64,000 nt of DNA from Asticcacaulis aquaticus (GTDB lineage: Bacteria; Pseudomonadota; Alphaproteobacteria; Caulobacterales; Caulobacteraceae). Of the stretch, positions 1 to 7,415 are shown piece after piece. Position numbers and translations under genes: made by a program. Under the pieces are notes generated by a model. The model made no database searches, was not told the origin of the DNA, and was given only the letters and a program-made list of their open reading frames with translations. The stretch lies in NCBI RefSeq assembly GCF_028550415.1, contig NZ_JAQQKX010000001.1:186001-250000 (forward strand). Direction: 5' to 3'. Within the stretch, counting starts at the first letter, position 1, and each line of letters starts with the position of its first letter.

Positions 1-480
1 GTCGTTTCGAGCGTGATCTTCGCCGCCTTGTACGGCCTACTGGCCTTCGTGCCGGCGGGCAATTTCCCGGTCATGGCCATGGCGGTCTTCCTCGCCGGCA
101 TTCCCTACGCCGCCTATCTGCTGCTGACGCGCTCGCTGATGGCCGATATCGGCGACGAAGTCCTGCTGGAAACCGGTCACGATCAGAAGGGCACACTGAT
201 GTCGATCCTGTCGGCGACGACGAAGCTCGGTTACGCTTTCTCGGTCCTGACCCTGTCGGCGCTGGCGGCGCTTGGGTTCGATAACAAGGCCGCGCACAAT
301 TCAGATCAGGCGCTTATGTGGGTCGAAATCTTTTTTGTCGGTCTCCCGGTCGTTTTCCTCTTGCTTGGGGCGTGGGCGATGAAGTCCTATGACCTGACGC
401 CGGATCGCTATGCGCAGATTCAGGCGGCGTTGAAAGCAAAGGGTTTATCGCGTGACACAGGTGCAAGTCTCGGCCATTGA
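1..480 (+). CDS. MFS/GPH-family sugar:cation symporter, C-terminal part (5' truncated by window)
   Basis: The reading frame is open from base 1, so the gene begins upstream of the window. About 159 C-terminal residues are visible. They hold at least three hydrophobic membrane segments and end in a short charged cytoplasmic tail (SYDLTPDRYAQIQAALKAKG). The conserved cytoplasmic-loop style (RSLMADIGDEVLLETG followed by KGTLMSILSATTKLG) fits the MelB/GPH branch of the major facilitator superfamily, which couples glycoside uptake to Na+ or H+. The substrate cannot be told from this fragment. The stop overlaps the mazG start by about 29 bases, implying co-transcription. Confidence 0.75.
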   Translation, partial: VVSSVIFAALYGLLAFVPAGNFPVMAMAVFLAGIPYAAYLLLTRSLMADIGDEVLLETGHDQKGTLMSILSATTKLGYAFSVLTLSALAALGFDNKAAHNSDQALMWVEIFFVGLPVVFLLLGAWAMKSYDLTPDRYAQIQAALKAKGLSRDTGASLGH

Positions 481-1255
481 CGGCCTGATCGAGGTCATGA
501 ACCGCCTGCGGGCGAAGGATGGCGGCTGCCCGTGGGACCTTGAGCAGACCTTCGAGACGATCGCGCCCTATACGATCGAGGAATCCTACGAAGTCGCCGA
601 CGCCATTGCGCGCCAGGATATGCGTGACCTGAAAGAGGAACTGGGCGACCTGCTGTTCCAGGTGGTGTTCCACAGCCACCTTGCGAAAGAACAAGGTCTG
701 TTCGATTTTCACGATGTGGCGCAGGCCATGACGGACAAGCTGATCCGCCGTCATCCGCACGTCTTCGGCGATGTCGGCGACCGCACGGCCGACGAACAGA
801 ACGCCGCCTGGGAAGTCGTCAAGGCCGCGGAGCGCAAGGCCAAGGCCAAGCACGGCATCCTCGACGACGTGCCGGTGGGCCTGCCCGCCCTCACCCGCGC
901 CGCCAAGCTGACCAAGCGCGCTGCGCGGGTCGGCTTCGACTGGCCCTCGACCGACGAGGTCTTCGCCAAGCTGGAAGAAGAGGTCGCGGAGCTCAAGGTC
1001 GAGTTGGCCACCGGTGACAAGGACAAGGCGCGCGCCGAACTGGGCGATATCCTGTTCGTCGTTGCCAATCTGGCGCGCAAGATCGACGCTGAACCCGAAG
1101 ACGCCCTGCGCGGCACCAATGCCAAGTTCGTGCGCCGGTTCGAGACCATCGAGGCGGAACTGGCGAAGATCGGCAAGACGCCGGAGCAGTCCGACCTCGC
1201 GGAAATGGACGCGCTCTGGAACAAGGCCAAGGCGACCGAACGCGGCGCATCATAA
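452..1255 (+). CDS. mazG: Nucleoside triphosphate pyrophosphohydrolase MazG
   Basis: 267 residues with two tandem MazG domains. The first has the conserved CPWD (26-29), an EExxE helix (43-47) and ELGD (63-66). The second (about 170-215) has EEEVAEL and ELGDILF. The EExxE and ExxD carboxylates bind Mg2+. The family hydrolyses NTPs/dNTPs to NMP and pyrophosphate, cleaning the nucleotide pool and, in E. coli, lowering ppGpp. Length is that of the two-domain enzyme. The start is GTG at 452, inside the end of the transporter gene; a second in-frame GTG at 461 is an alternative. Confidence 0.93.
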   Translation: MTQVQVSAIDGLIEVMNRLRAKDGGCPWDLEQTFETIAPYTIEESYEVADAIARQDMRDLKEELGDLLFQVVFHSHLAKEQGLFDFHDVAQAMTDKLIRRHPHVFGDVGDRTADEQNAAWEVVKAAERKAKAKHGILDDVPVGLPALTRAAKLTKRAARVGFDWPSTDEVFAKLEEEVAELKVELATGDKDKARAELGDILFVVANLARKIDAEPEDALRGTNAKFVRRFETIEAELAKIGKTPEQSDLAEMDALWNKAKATERGAS

Positions 1256-1259
1256 CGTG

Positions 1260-1865
1260 ATGAGGTGGATTGCCGCTGCGCTTTGGGTTGTTGTCGTGTG
1301 CGTCTTTGTCGCGCATGAGCGACATATACATAACTGGCCGTCGCCCGACACACGGCTTACGGTCGCCACGCTTATGTTTCCACTCGATGGCCTGGAGTGT
1401 AACGATTGTAAGGAATGGCAGGTAGACGTGTTCGGCGATGGTCGCGTCATCTATCAGGGCTATCGCGACGTCTCAGTCTTAGGCTGTCACGAGTACAGGA
1501 TACCCACAGAACAGGCCGTAAAACTGATCCGGGCCGCACGGTTGAACGTCAAGCCGAATAAGGAGGTCAGTTACGGCCCCGTTCTTGGCGTCTGGGATCT
1601 TCAGTTTGTCGGATTGAGAGACAAAGGCGTAGAAAGCTTTGTGAACTTTACCAAAGAGCCTTTTTATAATGCATCGGGAAAAGTCGTATATGAAACGCCT
1701 GACACTATATGGGCACTGAAAAAACAGATACTCGTCACGACGGGTGCGCAAAGTTTAATTAGCGCCGACATCCAAACCGCCTCCCTATTGAAAACGGCAC
1801 ATCGAAGTCACGGGCGCGGTGCGTTTGAGTCGGGCATCAAACCTACCGAGGCCTCGGCACTATGA
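1260..1865 (+). CDS. Unknown membrane-anchored protein, DUF6438-like
   Basis: 201 residues starting at ATG 1260, four bases after the mazG stop. One N-terminal hydrophobic segment (about residues 3-18) suggests a signal anchor, so the rest is probably periplasmic. The first part of the soluble region (LECNDCKEWQVDVFGDGRVIYQG) follows the DUF6438 pattern: a Cys-rich turn, a beta hairpin with GDG, then a helix (PTEQAVKLIRAARL). That family has no assigned activity. Base composition is visibly less GC-rich than mazG. The stop overlaps the next ATG (ATGA at 1862), so the two are translationally coupled. The family call is from memory of the pattern. Confidence 0.6.
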   Translation: MRWIAAALWVVVVCVFVAHERHIHNWPSPDTRLTVATLMFPLDGLECNDCKEWQVDVFGDGRVIYQGYRDVSVLGCHEYRIPTEQAVKLIRAARLNVKPNKEVSYGPVLGVWDLQFVGLRDKGVESFVNFTKEPFYNASGKVVYETPDTIWALKKQILVTTGAQSLISADIQTASLLKTAHRSHGRGAFESGIKPTEASAL

Positions 1866-2698
1866 CCTTACGCAGTTCGATTGAAATCTACGATCTTGAG
1901 ATGCGGTCGTCGCGTGTGATCTGGCAGACCGAAGCTCTCGTGGAATCGCCGCATTTCACGCCGGATGGTCAGATTCTGATCTTCAATTCGGACGGCCTGA
2001 TCTATCGATTGCCTATCGGCGGAGAACCTGAGCGCATAGATACGGGGTTCGCCACACGCTGCAATAACGACCACGGTCTGTCGCCGGACGGGCGGACTCT
2101 GATTATTACCGACAAGAGTGAAGGACGCGCCGCCCTCTATACCCTGCCCTTCGAAGGTGGGGTGCCGGTTCGCATCACCGACAATTTTGGTGCTTACTAC
2201 CACGGCTGGTCACCCGACGGAGCGCGCATCACCTATACGGCGTTTCGGCAGCGCGATGTGTTTGCCATCCTGACCAATAGGCCACACGGTCGCGACGAAC
2301 AGGTGGTGATCGAAGGCGGCGGACTGAACGACGGGCCGGATTATTCGGCGGATGGGCAGTGGATATGGTTCAATTCCGACCGTTCCGGCCATATGCAATT
2401 GTGGCGCGCCCGATCAGACGGCAGCGACCTGCAACGCATGAGCCATAGTGACCACTGCGACTGGTTTCCGCATCCATCGCCGGACGGCCAACATGTGTTG
2501 TTTCTGTCTTATGATGCATCGGTCGGTCGCGACCATCCGCGCGACAAAACCGTGTGGCTGAGGCTTATGTCATCAGACGGTGGGACGCCTGAAACCTTAT
2601 TTGAACTATTCGGCGGGCAGGGCACCATGAACGTGCCGAACTGGACTCCCGACGGAAAACGCTTTGCTTTTGTGAGATATTTCAAGCCAACTGAATGA
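1862..2698 (+). CDS. TolB-like PD40 beta-propeller protein
   Basis: 278 residues made of repeated PD40/WD40-like blades, each with the signature xSPDGxxxxxx (SPDGRTLIITD, SPDGARITYT, SPDGQHVLFLS, TPDGKRFAFV). There is no signal peptide and no N-terminal TolB domain, so this is not the Tol-Pal TolB itself but the related stand-alone family often annotated as a biopolymer transporter TolB. Such propellers usually act as protein- or ligand-binding scaffolds. It overlaps the upstream DUF6438-like gene by 4 bases (ATGA), which suggests the two act together. The function is unknown. Confidence 0.75.
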   Translation: MTLRSSIEIYDLEMRSSRVIWQTEALVESPHFTPDGQILIFNSDGLIYRLPIGGEPERIDTGFATRCNNDHGLSPDGRTLIITDKSEGRAALYTLPFEGGVPVRITDNFGAYYHGWSPDGARITYTAFRQRDVFAILTNRPHGRDEQVVIEGGGLNDGPDYSADGQWIWFNSDRSGHMQLWRARSDGSDLQRMSHSDHCDWFPHPSPDGQHVLFLSYDASVGRDHPRDKTVWLRLMSSDGGTPETLFELFGGQGTMNVPNWTPDGKRFAFVRYFKPTE

Positions 2699-2820
2699 TT
2701 GCTTGTCCATTGCAATTTGAGTGAATTTCGATTTCAAAACGCAATGAACGTATAATTTACTTGTGATATGCTATCGAATTCGCCATGAGTTGTGTATCGA
2801 AAGCAAAAGGCTGATCTGAT

Positions 2821-3408
2821 ATGGCGAAGACCTCCCCCGCGGGCAAATCCGCGCCCAAAGTCGCTCCTAAGACGGCGCGCAAACCGGTGGCCAAGGCCAC
2901 GGCGAAACCGGCCGCGATCAAGGAGGCCATCACCCGTGGCCCACGCTCGAAATGTCCGATCAACCTGATGCTGGAGGCCGTCGGCGACTCGTGGTCGCTG
3001 CTGATCATTCGCGACCTGATGTTCAAAGGGCGCTCGACCTATAAGGCGTTCCTGGGGGCCGAAGAAAAGATCGCCACCAATATCCTTGCCGACCGTCTGG
3101 TGAAGCTCGAAGCCGCAGGCCTGATTTCGAAATCCACCGATCCGGAAGACGCGCGCAAGTTCATCTACAAGCTGACCGAAAAAGGCGCCGACCTCGCACC
3201 GCTGCTGGTCGAGATGATGCTGTGGTCGAACAAATACCACATCACCGACACGCCGAAGGACTTCCTCGCCTCGTTGCAAAAGAACAAGACCGCCTTCGCG
3301 ACCCGTGTCGTCAAGGACATCAACAGCGCCGTCGCGCCCAAGACCCCGGTCGTGCCGGTGAAGATCGAGCCGAAGGACGAGACATTGAGCCTGTTCGATG
3401 GCTTTTAA
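2821..3408 (+). CDS. HxlR-family transcriptional regulator with Lys/Ala-rich N-terminal tail
   Basis: 195 residues. Residues 45-140 form a winged helix of the HxlR type, beginning CPINLMLEAVGDSWSLLIIRDL and containing the typical Cys45 and the LVKLEAAGLI recognition region. HxlR proteins sense redox or electrophilic signals and usually control a neighbouring gene. Residues 1-40 are an unusual Lys/Ala/Pro-rich extension (KSAPKVAPKTARKPVAKATA) resembling a histone H1-like tail. The C-terminus also extends past the domain. It stands alone upstream of sodB in the same orientation, and no target is evident. Confidence 0.85.
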   Translation: MAKTSPAGKSAPKVAPKTARKPVAKATAKPAAIKEAITRGPRSKCPINLMLEAVGDSWSLLIIRDLMFKGRSTYKAFLGAEEKIATNILADRLVKLEAAGLISKSTDPEDARKFIYKLTEKGADLAPLLVEMMLWSNKYHITDTPKDFLASLQKNKTAFATRVVKDINSAVAPKTPVVPVKIEPKDETLSLFDGF

Positions 3409-3442
3409 CCCCGCATAACCATCGAATTTATAAGGCTAATTT

Positions 3443-3457
3443 TGCGAATTATTCTCA
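3443..3457. promoter_or_regulatory. Fur-box-like 7-1-7 palindrome upstream of sodB
   Basis: TGCGAATTATTCTCA is a near-perfect 7-1-7 inverted repeat centred on 3450 and matches the general Fur-box pattern built on GAAT-n-ATTC. It sits upstream of the proposed -35 of sodB, a position more typical of activation than of repression. Assignment to Fur rests on motif resemblance only. Confidence 0.5.
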
Positions 3458-3469
3458 CAAGTTTTAATC

Positions 3470-3498
3470 TTGAAAAGCAATTTTAGCCCCCATATATC
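3470..3498 (+). promoter_or_regulatory. Candidate housekeeping promoter of sodB
   Basis: TTGAAAA (3470-3476), a 14-base spacer, then CATATATC (3491-3498) resembles the Caulobacter sigma-73 consensus TTGACGS-N10-14-GCTANAWC. It lies about 50 bases upstream of the sodB ATG. Confidence 0.35.
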
Positions 3499-3548
3499 AG
3501 TCGTCAGTTCTTTTATTTAAACCGTTTTCATACAGCCCCGAGGCCGCC

Positions 3549-4160
3549 ATGACGTTCGAACTCCCCGCCCTGCCCTACGCCACCGACGCGCTTGAGCCGC
3601 ACATGTCGGCCAACACCTTCAGCTACCACCACGCCAAGCACCACAAGGCCTATGTGGACAACCTGAACAAGCTGATCGCCGGGACCGAATTCGAAGGCAA
3701 GACGCTCGTCGAGATCGTCAAGGCGTCGGAAGGCACCAATCCGGGCGTGTTCAACAACTCGGCTCAGGTGTGGAACCACACCTTCTTCTGGCACTCGATG
3801 ACGCCGAACGGCGGCGGGGCCCCGACGGGTGCCATCGCCGACAAGATCAACGCCGATTTCGGTTCGTTCGATGCCTTTGCCGAAGCCTTCAAGACCGCCG
3901 GCGCGACGCAGTTCGGCTCGGGCTGGGCCTGGCTGGTGCTGGGTCAGGACGGCAAGCTGAAGGTCGTCAAGACCGGCAACGCCGAAACTCCGTTCACCAA
4001 GGGTGACAAGCCGCTGCTGACCATCGACGTGTGGGAGCACGCCTACTATCTCGACTACCAGAACCTGCGTCCGAAGTTCATCGAAACCTACCTCACCTCG
4101 CTGGTGAACTGGGACTTCGCCAACACCAATCTGGAAGCCCCGCTGCATCCGGGCGTGTAA
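3549..4160 (+). CDS. sodB: Iron superoxide dismutase
   Basis: 203 residues, the usual SodB length, with no signal peptide, so cytoplasmic. It converts superoxide to O2 and H2O2. The metal ligands fit the family: His27 (in SYHHAKHHKAY), His77 (VWNHTFFW), Asp160 and His164 (DVWEHAYYLDY). The sequences AQVWNH and FGSGWAWL favour the Fe-type rather than the Mn-type enzyme. It stands alone, with a Fur-box-like palindrome and promoter candidate upstream and a clear terminator downstream. Iron-responsive control is therefore likely. Confidence 0.97.
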   Translation: MTFELPALPYATDALEPHMSANTFSYHHAKHHKAYVDNLNKLIAGTEFEGKTLVEIVKASEGTNPGVFNNSAQVWNHTFFWHSMTPNGGGAPTGAIADKINADFGSFDAFAEAFKTAGATQFGSGWAWLVLGQDGKLKVVKTGNAETPFTKGDKPLLTIDVWEHAYYLDYQNLRPKFIETYLTSLVNWDFANTNLEAPLHPGV

Positions 4161-4182
4161 GCGTCATAACATTACGGAAAGG

Positions 4183-4208
4183 GCGGCCTTCGTGGGCCGC
4201 TTTTTTTG
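4183..4208 (+). terminator. Intrinsic terminator of sodB
   Basis: GCGGCC (4183-4188) pairs with GGCCGC (4195-4200) around a 6-base loop and is followed directly by a run of seven T. Confidence 0.85.
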
Positions 4209-4286
4209 TGCGCGTTAACCACGTCGGGCCTATTGATTATTGATACACGCGTGAGTTTAAATACGGTCACGCATGAAGGAACCGTC

Positions 4287-4793
4287 ATGGACGCTCACGA
4301 CCTCGTCACCGATATCATCGCTTTGGCGCGGTCGCAGGGCCGGACCCTGACGACGGCGGAAAGCTGCACCGGCGGACTGATCGCGGGTGCGATGACACGG
4401 GTGTCCGGGGCGTCGGACGTCTTCCACGAAGGCTATGTCACCTATTCCAACGAAGCCAAGTCGCGGCTTCTGGGCGTGCCGGAAAGCGTTCTGGCCGAAC
4501 ACGGCGCGGTCAGCCTGAAAACCGCGCATTGTATGGCCGAAGGCGCTCTGAAATCGGCGGGTGCCGATCTGGCCCTGAGTGTCACCGGCATTGCAGGCCC
4601 TACGGGCGGCTCCGAGGAAAAACCGGTCGGCACGGTCTGTTTCGGTCTGGCCTTCCGCAGCCCCGACGGCGAGGTCAAGTCGCTCGCCAACCTGCACCAT
4701 TTCGAGGATATGGGCCGCGACTTCATCCGCGAACAGTCGGTGATGTATGCCCTGCACTGGGTATTGGAGCACTTGCGGGCCGAGGAAGCCTAA
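4287..4793 (+). CDS. pncC: Nicotinamide-nucleotide amidohydrolase (CinA C-terminal domain family)
   Basis: 168 residues starting at ATG 4287, preceded by the ribosome-binding site GAAGGA at 4275-4280. It is a stand-alone CinA C-terminal domain with the signature TTAESCTGG (22-30; Ser26 is the expected nucleophile) and the conserved VSGASDVFHEGYVTYSNEAK and VTGIAGPTGG segments. The family deamidates NMN to nicotinate mononucleotide in the pyridine-nucleotide salvage cycle. It converges with ratA, the two stops overlapping by 4 bases. The longer upstream frame lacks a credible start. Confidence 0.9.
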   Translation: MDAHDLVTDIIALARSQGRTLTTAESCTGGLIAGAMTRVSGASDVFHEGYVTYSNEAKSRLLGVPESVLAEHGAVSLKTAHCMAEGALKSAGADLALSVTGIAGPTGGSEEKPVGTVCFGLAFRSPDGEVKSLANLHHFEDMGRDFIREQSVMYALHWVLEHLRAEEA

Positions 4794-5242
4794 GCTTTCC
4801 CGTACAATTGCTTTGCCCGGGCCTCGAACACGCTCATCAGTTTCGAGATGGCGATGTTCAGATTGGCCTTCAGCACCGCATTTAGCAGCGGATTTTTGAA
4901 ATCCATATCCATATTGAAGTCGACTCGCGTGCCGCCCGCGACTTCGGTGAATTTCCACTCGCCGTTCAGGCGTTTCAACGGCCCGCGCAACAGGCCCATA
5001 TGCAGGCTCAGATCGTCGGCCTTGCGCGTCACCCGCGTCGAAAACCGCTCTGACAGCATCTTGAAACCCACCGACACGTCGGCATCGAACACCTCAACAC
5101 CCGTTGCCGGTGTCGTGCGGTTATAGGCCCGCAGCGCCGTGATCCACGGAATGAACGACGGATAGGCCTGAACGTCGCTGACCATGGCCCACAGGTCCTC
5201 AGCCGCATAGGGCAGGACGCGTTCGAGATGGAACTGCGCCAT
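4790..5242 (-). CDS. ratA: RatA/COQ10-family START-domain protein (ubiquinone-binding)
   Basis: 150 residues of the polyketide-cyclase/COQ10 START-like fold, opening with FHLERVLPYAAEDLWAMVSDV and containing YPSFIPW, hallmarks of the RatA/COQ10 group. Members bind ubiquinone and support respiration. In E. coli RatA was also described as an inhibitor of 70S assembly, and databases call it a toxin although no antitoxin is adjacent here. It lies 7 bases downstream of lipA on the same strand, a common alphaproteobacterial pairing. Confidence 0.88.
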   Translation of the reverse strand: MAQFHLERVLPYAAEDLWAMVSDVQAYPSFIPWITALRAYNRTTPATGVEVFDADVSVGFKMLSERFSTRVTRKADDLSLHMGLLRGPLKRLNGEWKFTEVAGGTRVDFNMDMDFKNPLLNAVLKANLNIAISKLMSVFEARAKQLYGKA

Positions 5243-5249
5243 CTAAGCC

Positions 5250-6218
5250 TTACCGCTTACCGGCGATCAGAGCTTCACGAGCGTTACGCAGGCGCTCGAA
5301 ATCCTCACCGGCGTGGTGCGACGACCTCGTCAGCGGCGACGACGACACCATCAGGAAGCCCTTGGCGCGGGCGATGGACTCGTAGGCCTTGAACTCGTCC
5401 GGAGTCACGAAGCGGTCGATGGCGGCGTGTTTGCGCGTCGGTTGCAGATACTGACCGATGGTGATGAAGTCGACGCCGGCCGAGCGCATGTCGTCCATGA
5501 CCTGCATGACCTCTTCCTTGGCTTCGCCGAGGCCGACCATGATGCCGGACTTGGTGAACTGCGACGGATCGCGTTCCTTGACACGCTCCAGCAGGCGGAG
5601 AGAGTGGTAATAGCGCGCGCCCGGGCGGATTTTCAGGTAGTTGCGCGGCACGGTTTCCAGATTGTGGTTGAACACATCGGGTTTCGCGTCGATGACGATT
5701 TCCGCTGCGCCGTCCTTGCGCAGGAAGTCCGGCGTCAGGATCTCGATCGTCGTTTTCGGCGACTGGGCGCGAATCTGACGGATGACCTCGGCAAAGTGTT
5801 CGGCACCGCCGTCGGCCAGATCGTCGCGATCGACCGAGGTGATGACGACGTGCGACAGGCCCATCTTGGCCACCGTCATGCCGACGCGGTTCGGCTCATC
5901 CGTATCGAGCGGCTGCGGCATGCCGGTCTTGACGTTGCAGAAGGCGCAGGCCCGCGTGCAGGTGTCGCCCATGATCATCAGGGTGGCGTGGTTCTTGGTC
6001 CAGCATTCGCCGATATTGGGGCAGGCCGCCTCTTCGCACACGGTCACCAGCTTGGCGTCGTGCACGATCTTTTTCGTTTCGTTATAGCCACCCGAGCCCG
6101 GCGCCTTGACCCGCAGCCAGTCGGGCTTTTTCAGCACCGGCGTTTCAGGACGGTTTTGCTTTTCGGGGTGGCGTAACTCGCGAGCTGTCGCATCGACGCG
6201 GTTAATCAGGGTGACCAT
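5250..6218 (-). CDS. lipA: Lipoyl synthase
   Basis: 322 residues from ATG 6218; an in-frame TTG at 6227 is a possible longer start, and neither has a strong Shine-Dalgarno sequence. LipA is a radical-SAM enzyme inserting two sulfurs into octanoyl-lipoyl domains. The auxiliary-cluster cysteines are 61, 66 and 72 ([12 protein letters not shown]) and the radical-SAM CxxxCxxC cysteines are 87, 91 and 94 (CTRACAFC). The C-terminal RSSHHAG supplies the serine that ligates the auxiliary cluster. Its products are needed by the lipoylated Pdh subunits encoded 8 kb away. Probable operon with ratA. Confidence 0.97.
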   Translation of the reverse strand: MVTLINRVDATARELRHPEKQNRPETPVLKKPDWLRVKAPGSGGYNETKKIVHDAKLVTVCEEAACPNIGECWTKNHATLMIMGDTCTRACAFCNVKTGMPQPLDTDEPNRVGMTVAKMGLSHVVITSVDRDDLADGGAEHFAEVIRQIRAQSPKTTIEILTPDFLRKDGAAEIVIDAKPDVFNHNLETVPRNYLKIRPGARYYHSLRLLERVKERDPSQFTKSGIMVGLGEAKEEVMQVMDDMRSAGVDFITIGQYLQPTRKHAAIDRFVTPDEFKAYESIARAKGFLMVSSSPLTRSSHHAGEDFERLRNAREALIAGKR

Positions 6219-6369
6219 CGAAACCAATCACAAAATACAAGTATGGAAGCCCTAATTGGGCGTTTTGACGTGCAATATCAAGCCAAAACACCCGCTACCT
6301 CCTCACTTAGCGTAACAGGGATGCGGAACGACGATGACAGGGACGCGGAATCCGGCCTATGGTTCGTTC

Positions 6370-7284
6370 ATGACCGCCCCCACCTCAGCCTCTGTCCTGC
6401 TTTCGCGCCGTGTGCTGACATTCGGTCTGGCGCTTCTGGTCAGCGGCTGCTCGCGTTTTAGCGGCGACGGGCCGGATCAGGCCGGGGCAGCGTTCCTCGA
6501 CAGCCAGATACCGCCCGGCCTGTCCCCCGAATATTATCCGCCCGCCGGATTCGTGTGGAGCAGCTTCAAACTCGGTAATTTCCCGCAAGCCCGCTATGGT
6601 GTGGCCGCGCCGCCGGTCAATCCGCGCGCCCATTTGCTGATTCTGGCCGACGCCGGCTATCCGGGCGAGGTCTATTTCGATCTGGCCCAGACGGCCCTCA
6701 AATCGGGCGTCAGCGTGTGGATTCTGGAGGCCCCCGGTCAGGGCGGCTCCGGGCATTATGTGTTGCAGGATCAAAAGGTTCATACACCAGACTTCACCCA
6801 TGCGATCAAGGTCGCCAGGGCCTTTGTCGAAACGGTCATCAAGCCGTCCGCCGCCAAGCCGCTGTATATTTTCGGGCACGGGTCCGGGGCCTTGACGGCG
6901 CTGGAACTGCAGGCACAGAAATGGCCCATCACCAGCGTGATGCTCTATGCACCATGGAGTGGCGATGACACTGCCGGTGAATGGCATCGCGAAGACACGC
7001 CCGCCGACCTGTGGGGCAAGGTCGCCCACCGCTGGCGCATCGCCAATCCTGACCTGCGCCTGACGCAAAAAAGCTCGGCCTGGGTCGAGCAGATGGGTAA
7101 ACAGCGCAAGGCCCTGACCTCGGTCAGCCTCGATAAACTCAATCCCACACTTAAGCGTCCGCCTTTGCTGATCAGCAGCCTGTCCGGTGATCCGGCCCTG
7201 TGCAGCGGTCGCGGCCCCTGCAAGAGCGAAATGGTCGCCGATGAAGCCGCCTTGACGCCCGTCTTCAAGGCCTTTCTGAGTTGA
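6370..7284 (+). CDS. Lipoprotein alpha/beta hydrolase (lysophospholipase-like)
   Basis: 304 residues from ATG 6370; an upstream in-frame ATG at 6334 would only add residues before the signal peptide. Residues 13-27 form a lipoprotein signal ending in the lipobox LVSGC (Cys27), so it is an exported lipoprotein. An alpha/beta-hydrolase core follows, with an EAPGQGGSG strand-turn, the nucleophile elbow GHGSG (Ser172) and a late Asp/His region. It resembles monoacylglycerol lipase or lysophospholipase enzymes. It lies just upstream of an acyl-activating enzyme of the Aas type, which makes a role in phospholipid deacylation and reacylation attractive but unproven. Confidence 0.75.
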   Translation: MTAPTSASVLLSRRVLTFGLALLVSGCSRFSGDGPDQAGAAFLDSQIPPGLSPEYYPPAGFVWSSFKLGNFPQARYGVAAPPVNPRAHLLILADAGYPGEVYFDLAQTALKSGVSVWILEAPGQGGSGHYVLQDQKVHTPDFTHAIKVARAFVETVIKPSAAKPLYIFGHGSGALTALELQAQKWPITSVMLYAPWSGDDTAGEWHREDTPADLWGKVAHRWRIANPDLRLTQKSSAWVEQMGKQRKALTSVSLDKLNPTLKRPPLLISSLSGDPALCSGRGPCKSEMVADEAALTPVFKAFLS

Positions 7285-7317
7285 CATGACGAAGTTATGC
7301 ACAGGCTCTCAAAAATT

Positions 7318-7330
7318 TGAACATTGTTCA
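7318..7330. promoter_or_regulatory. Operator-like palindrome TGAACA-T-TGTTCA
   Basis: A perfect palindrome with 6-base arms around one base, immediately upstream of a promoter-like TTGACT. It resembles operators of TetR-type fatty-acid regulators such as DesT (TGAAC...GTTCA). The resemblance comes from the motif only. Confidence 0.4.
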
Positions 7331-7331
7331 T

Positions 7332-7360
7332 TTGACTTGTGCGTCATCCCTACATAATGT
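7332..7360 (+). promoter_or_regulatory. Candidate promoter of the Aas-like gene
   Basis: TTGACT (7332-7337), a 17-base spacer and TAATGT (7355-7360) lie about 56 bases upstream of the ATG at 7416, with the palindrome at 7318-7330 abutting the -35. Confidence 0.4.
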
Positions 7361-7415
7361 GAAACACTATGTGACGCGCGGATGAACCAGCGAGTCCAAA
7401 CGGGAGTTTTCGCGC

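Noticed and set aside
4790-5242. RatA as part of a toxin-antitoxin pair
   Set aside because: No antitoxin gene is adjacent; the neighbours are lipA and pncC, and the COQ10-like role is the better reading.
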